Shown here in pieces: positions 54,601 to 64,000 of a DNA stretch of 64,000 bases (within the stretch, counting starts at the first letter, position 1; the number at the start of each line of letters is the position of its first letter). The DNA is from Physcia stellaris (taxonomy: Eukaryota; Ascomycota; Lecanoromycetes; Caliciales; Physciaceae): NCBI GenBank assembly GCA_018902385.1, contig JABSSW010000050.1:248001-312000 (forward strand), in the 5' to 3' direction. A model generated the notes under the pieces. That model saw only the letters and a list, made by a program, of their open reading frames with translations, ran no database searches and was not told where the DNA came from. The position numbers and the translations under genes were made by a program.

Positions 54601-57600
54601 AGTCGTCAAGGGTTAGTGTGGAGACCGTGAAGCCGGATTTCAGAGCTATCTCGTTCCAGGTCTCCTTTTTGACGCATGGAGACCACTTCCGACCTTCTCC
54701 AGTACCTGTTTGGTCAGCAATACAATCTCTATCTCAAGCATTTCTTACTCACCTAGCCACCATCCTGGCAGTAAGCCGAAAGCGAACGCGCTTCCGATCT
54801 TCTCTGTGTTGGTTACCTCAAGAAGCAGAAGTTTTCCACCCCTAAGCTATTGGTAAGAATGCTTGTATCCATGAACAGTGGAAAGACTTACGGCTTGAGA
54901 AGTTGTCTCACCCCTTTCATGGTGGTGTCTAGATCTTTGGTCGCGTGTAATACCTAATCCAGCCATAGCTTCAGCATGCATAACGTCCATCAGTAGGTCG
55001 TCAAAATAAGAAACCAATAGCTTACACTAGCTGCTACGACCAATGAATAGCCACCTTCCTCGAAGCCTTGGCTAGTTGGATCCAACTCTATGTCTAAGGC
55101 CTTGTACTGCATTCGGTGTCCTTGATCCAAGAAATTACTCTGCGCGGCTGGGAAGAATGATGGGGATATATCAGTATAGTCATACTGAGCATATCGAAAG
55201 CAACCGGTTCCATTGGATCCGACATGTCCAAGAGTGTCGACCACGATGGAGGTCATTGCGCCTGTACCAGCCCCGATCTCGAGTATCCTCATGCCAGGAT
55301 CCTTGTGTCCCAACACATCCAGATATCTTATCAGGGCTCGCTTTAGCGCAAGATTGTTGCCTAGATCTCGATAAAAGTCTTTAGCCAAGTCGCCCTGGAA
55401 CAGTAGGGCCAGAGGATCGACTTTCTCTTCAAGTATGTTAACTATATTACGTCCGACCTCGACGTAAAATTTCCCTTGCGCGTTTGAATTTTCCACTTTG
55501 TCGACCACAGCAGCCTGATTTTCTTTATTATGTAATAAAGCTGACCATTTTGGAAGGGGATTTGGCAGCGCCATTGCGCTCAATTGGTCCATCTTCAAAC
55601 GCATCCAGGAAATATATCTCTGAAAATAAGGCTTCATACCGTGTAAGGAGCGCAGGTCTAGAACCTTGAGAGCATCTGCCATAAAGTGAAGCATGACAAG
55701 CTGAAGGTCTTGGAAAAATTCCACTGGCTCAGACTCGGGCATTTCGTTTCCCCGACAGTATTCCAGTGTCTGATGATGGTCAAGGAGGTCGGGATCTGGC
55801 TTGAAGTCTAAATAATAACAGAGCTGGGTATCTGTTGCCTGAGAATGCACAGAGTAGTCGTCGTCAGCAACGGGAGTGACTTCAAGGCCTTCGACCACAA
55901 TGTGCGTAGAATCTTCCTTACGATTCATCCCTACCACAAAGCTATCGTAGTTACGACCAGATGGTCCTGCTTTGCAGTAGAGATCAAGAGCTTCGCCCTT
56001 TGCTAGTGCTGTGTTCGAGATCCACAGCCTGTGAATTTTGGTAGGAACCATAGTCGGTATGGCCTTGGCACCGCATTTGGAAACAGCAGCAAGCGCCATT
56101 TGAAAGACCCCATCGAGAGTAGTGGGATGGATCACATGAGACTGAACATTCTCGCCCCACGAAAAGTATTCCTCGTCGAAGGGAAACAGCTTGCCAACCA
56201 CTTCCATTTCCTTCTTGCATTCCAGTGCGGTGAGAGATCTAAACGAAGGGCCAAATCCAAAACCGTTGGTACGCAACATCTGATACATCCTGCTAGGATC
56301 TATAGCTGCTGATGAACTCTTACTGCGCCAATCAAATAGTGGCTTGAACATCTCGTATGATTCTTGATAGTCCTCATGGTGATCCAAGGCCGATGCCGAT
56401 TGCTTGAATTCTACCAGTATAGATCCGCTGCATATACTCACCCACGCTTCACCGACGAAGGCGAATAATCGAAAGCCACGAAAAGAAGCTTCTCCTGGAT
56501 CATCGGCGGAATGGAGATAGAATTGTGTGTCTACGCCGTCCTCTGTCAATGGGATACTCAAAGAATTCTCAAACAGCGCTTCTTTGATCGTGAACCCTGT
56601 GATATGGCGATTTGAAGTCACTGTCTGCTTTGCAGCTTCAATTGCCATGACCAACATACCCGCAGCAGGGTACAGGGTTGATCCATTTATCTGTTGACTC
56701 ATCAGCAACGAAAAATAGTGGTAGGATCATTGTCGGGTACCTTGTGATCCTCGATCCAAGGAAGGTCAGAAACTTTGATTGTATGGCGCCACTTTGCTTC
56801 ATGTGAGTTCCAGTCTATATCCGGTGTACCGAGCAGGTCAAGACGAGGAGCCTTTCTGAATCGGAGCGCTTTACTCAGACGACTCTCGGTCCAGTAATTC
56901 TTGGAGTGATTAAAGGGATATTCAGGTAGATCCACGAGCACCGGAAGTGCACTTGGTTTGTTCACATTTGGTGAATTGACTTTGTCGATATCGACCAAGT
57001 GCCCGGAGCAATATAAGCGACCAATTGCGTCTAACAATGAGTAGACACCATCTTTATTCCTCGTGAGAGCTGCCTGATAGCTGATCTCGCCGGCTCGACG
57101 AAGAGATTTTAGTATGTCTCTGATTGGACCTTGGAGTGCCGAATGCGGTCCTAATTCGATCAAGTCATGGATATCCATAGCATCGTAATGCGCTCCATCT
57201 AGTTCTTTAGACGCTTTTCTGCTGTTGATTCCACACATTCTTGCCACTGCCTCGGAGAATTGCACGGGAGATGTCAAATTCGATACCCAATAACATGGCT
57301 CACGAAGTCTAGTCTCCAAAACCTCGTCTCCGGTCACTGTGGAGATCATCCTGGGTTGCTGCTTATGTGACCCTCCCGAGCAACCCGGTTCTAGACCCTC
57401 GATCAAATTGCTGTACTCCATGGCAATACATTGCATTGCTGGAGAATGGTAAGCAACACCAACTCGCAATTTTCGAGCGAATACTTCTTCTTCGCGAAGC
57501 AGAAGCTCTAACGCTTCGATCTGATTCGCGTCTCCACTTACGGTGATGTTTCCAGGGCTGTTGATGCATCCAATCGAGATACCCACGTGATCGAACTGGG

Positions 57601-60245
57601 CCGATAATTTTTCGAGGTACGGCTTAATCTGGCCTTCTCCCATACCAACAGACATCATAGCCCCACGTCGGCAGTCATCTTCAAGCATACGGTCGGCAAG
57701 ATATCCTCTGAAATAAGCTAGCTTAATAGCGGAGTAGTGCGAGATTGCACCCATGCAGTATCTAGACGACCTTTTATCAGCGTAAAAAGATGATAGAGAG
57801 ACATATCGACCTACGCAGCAGCAATTTCCCCGGACGAGTGCCCAATAACGACATCCGGAAGCATCGAAAAGCTTCGTAGAAGATCGACCAGAGCAATCTG
57901 TACCGCGGTACAAAGCGGCTGACTATACTGTGGGCGATCTATGCTACTGTCCTGAGGCACCTTCTCTAATTCGTCTGTAACCTGTTAGAGTATTTTCGAG
58001 GGGACTGTGATGCTAGGTTTACCCATCAATGACCACGAACAACCTAGTAGACCAAGTGATTCTTCGGCAACGAGTAGACTTCGTTTGAAGACATGGTATT
58101 CGAGGAGCTCGCGACCCATCTGTGGCCATTGGGCACCTTGACCTGTGAAGACGAAACCGAGTCTTCGGCTAGTGTTCGGGATGGCAGCTTTCGAAAGCTG
58201 CCATCCCGAAGTTGATATATCAGCTGTAGATTTCGCAACCGCAAAGCCTTTCCATTGCATGGCTGTTCGCCGATTATACAGAGTGTAGGCAAGTCTAGCC
58301 ATGTATGAAGCATCTTCTTCAGACGAAAGCTTCAATTCTGGAATAGAGAGGCTATAAGCCAAGCGAAGCGTTTCAATGCCACGCTCTTCTGCTGCAGACA
58401 GGATTAGAAGTTTCGGCAATGGCAACATTGGACTCGTGGGAATGCTATAAGGCAGAGCATATGGTTTCGCTGCTGTTAGTATCAGCTCCTCGCAAGTTGG
58501 GGGTTTCCGTACAGACACGTGATTCCCAGTCAGTCCATGCATCGAGAGGTAGTTGTAAGCATCATCGAGGATGGCATGCGAATTAGTGCCGCCGAAACCG
58601 AAGGAATTCACGGATACACGACGCAATCCTTGGGCCGGCCAAGGACTGCAACTTGTAGGAAACTGATCTGTAATGAGCAAAGATCCGTCAAACATATTTG
58701 GGGTGTATACTTTTAAATGCCGACATTCGGTGTCGATTTTTGGATTCAACACTTCAAAATTGGTATTAGGTGGTATTATAGCTCTTTCAAGCACCAGGAT
58801 AGCCTTGATTAAACTAGCAACACCGCTTGCGCCTTCCAGGTGCCCTATGTTGCTTTTGACTGCACCTCTGTCACAATTCGAGTCAGCACGTCTCCGATTA
58901 CAGAAGCCTCAGTCCGCCTTCAACTCACATGTAAAGCGGATCTGCCTCGCTGCGATCGCTTTGGAATGAGGCCCCAATTGCAGCGGCTTCAATAGGGTCA
59001 CCAAGGGCGGTACCAGTACCTGGGAAAAAGTTTCAATGATAGCCAAGTTATAATGGGCTTATTGACTTACCATGGGCCTCAAAAAACCTGGTCGGTGCCA
59101 TGCTCAGACTTGCCTTGCGGTACGTGTCCTTGATCAGCGTCTCTTGAGCGTGTTTGCTGGGTTGTGTGATACCAGGAGTCCGGCCATCTTGGTTTGTACC
59201 TGTAGAACGGACAATGGCTCTGATGGTATCGCCATTGTGGATTGCATCCGATAGTGATTTTATGACAATAACTCCAAACCCTTCACCCCGTCCGTAACCA
59301 TTTGCGCGATGATCAAAGCTATAGCTTCGACTGTCGTGTGACAAAAAGTTCATGTTGCTAAGTGCCGCAAGATTCTCGACGCTGAAGATCATATTGCAAC
59401 CGCCGACGATGGCCTAGCGTCAACTTAGCTCATTACCAGACATAATCAGGAGGCTTTGGAATGGTAAACCCACCATGGTTGAGTCGCCTCGCCGAAGACC
59501 TTGGCATGCCAGATCGAAGGCTACCATGCTGCTCGAACATGCGCAATCGAGGTTCACGCTTGCTCCCGCTAGGTTGAAAAACCAGCTGATGCGGTTGGCA
59601 AGCATACTAGCTGCGACACCTGTCGCAGCATATTTTGGGGCTGCTTGCGGATCTCTGTAATGTAATGTCTGGTAGTCATTGGTGAAGCAGCCAGTATGGA
59701 CTGAAGTTCTAGAACCCGAAATTGACTTCAAGGGAATTCCGGCTATGGAAAACGTCAGACAAATATTCGGAAGAGAGACTAGTTCATGGAAGATACCGTT
59801 CTCAAGGGCTCTGTATGTTGTCTCTAGAAGACCTCGCTGCATTGGATCCATGTCGGCAGCCTCCGCTGGCGTGATCGAGAAGAATGGCGCATCAAAAGCA
59901 CCCAGATCCTCACTCAAGAAATGGCCACCACGCAAAGGTATCTATAGAGTGATCAGCTTAGGTCGTGGTAACATCCGGGAATCAGAATCATACAGTGTCT
60001 CGTTTACTGGGACTTGGGTCATGAAAGGATTCTATATTCAGACGATCCCCAGGAAATTCCGTCATCGCACATCTCCCTTCCATCATCATCGACCAAAAAG
60101 CCTCTGCCGATATAGCCTCCTGGGGAAACTTCAAAGAGAAGCCAACTACCGCAAGTGGCATCTCCATAGAATGACCTTCATCCCGGCACTCCGCAGCGTC
60201 GAATCTCGTCTCTGCCCCATGATCAAATCTAATCCCAGGCGACAT
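51647..60245 (-). CDS. Highly reducing type I polyketide synthase (KS-AT-DH-MT-ER-KR-ACP)
   Basis: Fourteen exons: 60245-59994, 59941-59797, 59742-59474, 59413-59071, 59019-58929, 58867-58023, 57974-57815, 57761-56741, 56690-55026, 54953-54892, 54841-54753, 54705-52925, 52874-52554, 52498-51647. All 13 introns are 47-62 bp GT-AG and all phases fit, giving about 2631 residues. Ketosynthase: LDCACSSSM with Cys201, EAHGTG with His336, NIGHLEG with His376. Acyltransferase: [14 protein letters not shown] at 605 and GHSSG with Ser695. Dehydratase: [11 protein letters not shown] with His1041 and [10 protein letters not shown] with Asp1235. C-methyltransferase: [12 protein letters not shown] at 1511. 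Enoyl reductase: [16 protein letters not shown] at 2052. Ketoreductase: [12 protein letters not shown] near 2259 and YSAGN with Tyr2403. Acyl carrier: [11 protein letters not shown] with Ser2581. All key residues are present, so it looks active and could make a reduced, methylated chain. There is no thioesterase, reductase or NRPS part, so release needs a partner in trans. Upstream neighbour is an MFS transporter in the same direction. Confidence 0.93.
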
Positions 60246-61931
60246 TGCTTTTAAAGGACAGAATTAAGATGTGCAACTATACTGGGTTTCGGTCTATGAT
60301 TGAATTTATGTTGATGACAAAAGTTCTCTGATCATTTGCAGCGGCCAGAGTCTTCAACGAAACATGGGATCAAGATTGAATGCAGTTTTATCTAGGAGAA
60401 TACAACTCGAAACAAAGGCGCTGCAGACCTTGATAACCTTAGTCCAGTTTTACGGTGGCGACAACAGGCAACAAGGCAATCGACTCAGAGTCATTAGCTG
60501 GAAGCACAGCCAACAATACGCCTTCCGTCTCGGAAGAGCTCTTTATGCAGCTCGATCAATTTTCATGTCTCAGCTGAAGCGCAATATGCACATATTCTCT
60601 GCCGCTCGAATGGAACCATCTCTCGGATGTCCACCGGCACTCATTTCTTTAAAGTGGTTGGCTACTTATGTAATAGCAATCCGTGCTTTAAGGGGTCATC
60701 TTAGCATCGGGACGTCACGTCAGACCGGATCTTCGGGGACCCCGGTTTTGCTATGGTGTAACTACAGATATTACTTTCTGTCTCGGTCGAATGCCCAGGA
60801 CCAATCAAGTAAGACTTTCACCTACTTTCGCTCCTTCTGAAAGGGCCTAACTGTCAATGATCAGTCTTGAACTACCATAGGCTCTTATCTTAGATAGTCG
60901 AAATACAAACTTTGCATGCAGGGCGAAGCGACTGGCACATATGAGCCATGTTCCAGTGGCGTTGCATCCTTTTTACCTGTACATAGACCTAAGATTAAAT
61001 TTGCAGCGGGCTTCCGCTGCGGGGCTGTGGACAGTCACAAATTCAAGTTTATCGAAGGCACAGCACCCTAGCCCACAGCCCCTGTTGAGTCTCCCGACTA
61101 TGCCTAACCACTTGAGCCATAGCCAAACGTCGAGTTGTTTTGAAGGCATCGTCGACAGGCAAACAAGAGTGGTGCGCCTGATCTGACTCGGAGTCCCTGC
61201 CCGCACACGTGCGGCTCTAGGTCACTCAAAAATGCATCTCTCGATACAAATGGCCCTTTTGTTGCAGTCTTTTCTCACAGTGCCGCTCTTACAGCACTCT
61301 ACATGGCGCGGCGTATGTAACACAGCCAGAATGCAGGTAATCAAGATCTAGATTTTAAGTGGAGGCTATTACGTTCAGGGGGTGGCCCGATGGATACTAC
61401 TGTACCAGCTCAGGATAAGTTACGTCACCTGAACTACCAGAAGATGGGTGGTTCTCAGTTTATTTGCTGGTCGCCAATAGCTGGGCGCCTAACGACGCGG
61501 CTTACGCCAATCAAAGTGATGCTTGGAGAAATTTGCGGCCCTTTCACTTGTACTTTTGCTGCGAATGAAGGTGAGTACGAGGTACCTAGCGCAGAACCAG
61601 CCGTGGTCCAGGCTATACATACTAACGCACCGACTATAGATCGTTCCCCTATGCTTTAGGGCTTTTTGCGTGACCTATGTCTTCGTCCAGCCAGGCTAGT
61701 CAAGTGGTATAGTATCAGTCAATCTTGAATCTTGTGACTGGAAAGTCGAACTCTTTTCTCTTCGAATAAAAGTCTACACGAGAACACCAAGAGTCAGCCA
61801 CTCTATCGCTTGATGGTTCATAGTAGATAGTCTGCTTTGAAAAGCGAGTGAACTTCTAAGGGGCACTTCCCACCAGATTGTAAACCGGACCTGGGAATCG
61901 GGCCTTAGAGACTCGGCACCTGATGATCTCA
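60246..61931. other. Intergenic between MFS transporter and PKS; PKS promoter
   Basis: No gene supported. A plus-strand frame of 158 codons (60364-60840) and one of 89 codons (61390-61659) have no family character. The PKS promoter must lie in the left part. Confidence 0.5.
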
Positions 61932-63972
61932 TCAGGACTGAGAATGTCCATGGTCCGCTCTGCGAGCTTTGTCTTTCTCCCTCCTCCAGATAAGGAACGT
62001 AAAGAAGAACTGAGCGCCAGTAAATCCTATGACAATACGGGTCTGCATTTTGTATTCATGTGCAAATAGAGAGCGTATCTGATTTTCCAACGGCTTGGGA
62101 AGCAGATCGATAGCCGCAGCTGATTCCAGGATGCTGGTCACGGAGCTAGCAGGTAGACGACTCAAAAGCCTCGATTTTATGGAGCTTTTCATGACGCTCG
62201 TGACGATTGACAAACCTACCGCGCCTCCGAGAGAGCGGAATTGAGTGACCGCACCAATAGCAGTGGCTTTAATCAGTGAGTATGCTTTCAAATGACATCC
62301 CAGCAGAGGTTTTGCTCACACTGATGCTCTCTTCTGACCGTCCGTTCAACTAGAAGTAATAGGACAGGTATACTCATTCCAAGGCCGAAACCAAGCAACA
62401 CCTGATAGCCATACTGTGCGGGCGTTATATAGACACTCGAAGTCAGTGTGGATAGCAACGTTGTGCCTAATATCTGCAAAGCAGCTGCTATGAGCAGCAG
62501 AATAATGGAAGGAACCTTGTTTTTGGAGCTTAGCAGAGATGCTAGAAAAGAGCCGCAAGGAGCACTGAGAGTAAGTGGTAGAAGTCGAATTCCAGCTCCG
62601 AAAGGTGAGACTGCGTTCACAGCTTGAAACCTCTGTGGTATTTGTACAACCATTATCGTGTAGGGAGCTCCAACAAGGAAAGTGTTGCTATTTTTTATTA
62701 GAACACTGTTAGCCTAGGATTCTGTGATGAGGGGAAACACACATACAAGAGCATTCCAAGGAATGCGCGATCTGACACTAAAGCCCAAGGTAGTACCGAT
62801 TCCTGTTTGATAGGTTTGGTATCAATATATCGCTCCCACGCAAAGAAAGCCATCCATAGTACTCCTGCAAAAACAAGAAGAGATACAATTAGCGATGATG
62901 ACCACCGGTGCTCATAACCTGCTTCTTCAAGCGCGCAGACGAGCAGGACTGAAGATGTCAAAAGCAATATTACACCCAGGAAATCAACACGTTCCAATGT
63001 CGTCCGAGAAAGTATAGTTCCCTTGTCGGGTTCGCCAGGATGGTCGAACTGATATGGAAAATTGGAAGGAGTTGCCAATAGTAACATCGCCATCGCAATA
63101 ACGCCAGCAGGCACGCTTAAAAATGCGTTAGCATTGATTCTGACCGCTTCACAAGATGTTAGATAGGTTACAGACTTGAGGAGGAAGACCCATCTCCATG
63201 TGGTATTGTTGTTTATTGTTCCTCCAACAACTGGACCTAAGGCATAGGATATGGCGAAAATTCCTGCAACTGAACTCACGTATCTTGGGATCCTATGCGC
63301 TGGCACAAGCTCGAAGCACATAACAGTCGTGATTGCGTATGTTCCCGAGCCACCAATTCCTTGAAAGGCTCGGAGAATAATCCTTCGGAGATGTAAGAGG
63401 TATGGAGATTGGGGTACCGTAGAGACCTACAGTTGTTTCATACTCTGAGAAGCTCCACAAGCTCCAGAGAATCCGGTAAATATGAACAAGGCTAGAAGTA
63501 GCATTGAGCGTCGTCCAAATATGTCGCTCAATTTTGCCCAGATTATAACAAGACCTGGCGACCGATCAATAATGATCGAGTAAACAGCGATAGCTCCGAT
63601 TTACCGGTGTACGTGACAAGGTATGCGCATACTATCCAGTTGCTGTTGCTGAATTCTTGCAAGTTATTCGTGATTGCTACAAGTGAGGTGCTCACAACTG
63701 TAATCTCGAAGTTTGCGAGGAATAAACCAAGGAAAAGCCTGTCCGTTTCTCCGTCAGCGGTGCTGAACAATGCTACTGTTTACTTACGCTGCGGTAGTAG
63801 TATGAAGCCTCCAGCCCTGAAGATAGTAGAACGCTGGTGGCGTGCTAGATCTTTCGAGTGCATCATTGTCTCCGCATGGATTCTCAATAGACTGTTCATT
63901 AGAACAGTCGTCAGAATGGTGATCAACTCGCTTTTCCACTTGGTATGAGTGCTCGTGCTCTGGGCTCATCAT
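61932..63972 (-). CDS. MFS transporter, DHA2 (14-TM drug:H+ antiporter) type
   Basis: Seven exons: 63972-63788, 63738-63605, 63554-63431, 63382-63176, 63115-62741, 62687-62320 and 62266-61932, with introns of 48-60 bp, in phase, giving 575 residues. A hydrophilic N-terminus of about 60 residues leads into TM1 (LGLFLANFEITVVSTSLVAI), then IIWAKLSDIFGRRSMLLLAL (the MFS loop 2-3 motif GxLaDrxGrr in its fungal form), ILRAFQGIGGSGTYAITTV, ISYALGPVVGG (antiporter motif C) and WRWVFLLNVPAGVIA. These are marks of the DHA2 family, which exports drugs and fungal metabolites across the plasma membrane. The donor of intron 5 (GTGTTT) is weak; the neighbouring GTGTGT would break the phase. It lies 1.7 kb upstream of the PKS in the same direction, so export of the polyketide or self-protection is likely by context. 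Confidence 0.88.
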
Positions 63973-64000
63973 AATGCGACAAACTATGGATGTTTATGAA

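Noticed and set aside
60364-60840. 158-codon plus-strand frame between PKS and transporter
   Set aside because: No family character, no neighbours in phase; could be chance in a promoter region.
1-64000. CRISPR arrays, bacterial operons, riboswitches
   Set aside because: None seen; direct repeats found are minisatellites or LTRs, and the genome is fungal.

Overview
The window reads as nuclear DNA of a filamentous ascomycete (Pezizomycotina). Gene bodies have 41-111 bp GT-AG introns. There is a multi-exon highly reducing polyketide synthase (HR-PKS), a RIX1 homologue, a fungal wax-synthase-like MBOAT, and a 24 kb block of nested, hypermutated LTR retroelements. I cannot place the species.

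Left flank (1-16373): the 5' part of a YPP1/TTC7-like gene (minus) is divergent from RIX1 (724-3156, plus). After these come an SRPBCC-type protein gene with an apparent one-base frameshift (4901-5589), a secreted thaumatin-like protein (7073-7840), a wax-synthase-like membrane acyltransferase (9508-11289), and two small coiled-coil protein genes (12613-13152, 14428-14982) that share a promoter block. One of the two has a three-copy direct repeat in its leader.

Centre (16374-40692): a single Ty1/Copia element with 144-bp LTRs and a TGTAT target duplication has been split by later insertions. Element B (about 208-bp LTRs) sits in the Copia and itself holds a Gypsy element C (234-bp LTRs, CGACG duplication). 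A second Gypsy element D (320-bp LTRs) sits further right. All are heavily broken fossils. The mutation pattern is odd: CC, CT, AG and GG are almost absent while CA, TG and CG survive, the reverse of the usual CpA-directed RIP. Inside the same block lies a 2.5 kb island of normal composition (29930-32408). It is bounded by TA, has roughly 190-bp imperfect inverted ends and carries an unrecognised broken gene; it looks like a later DNA-transposon-like insertion.

Right flank (40693-64000): a proline-rich protein built from six 78-bp repeats, several small or uncharacterised genes (43444-47822), a secreted SGNH/GDSL esterase (47974-49374) and a small secreted protein (50219-50893) whose promoter is duplicated at 15790-16064. 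Then comes a secondary-metabolite locus on the minus strand: a complete 14-exon HR-PKS (51647-60245; KS-AT-DH-MT-ER-KR-ACP, about 2631 residues, no release domain) and, upstream in the same orientation, a 7-exon DHA2-type MFS transporter (61932-63972). The synthase would build a reduced, C-methylated chain and the transporter is the natural candidate exporter. Other cluster genes may lie beyond the right edge.
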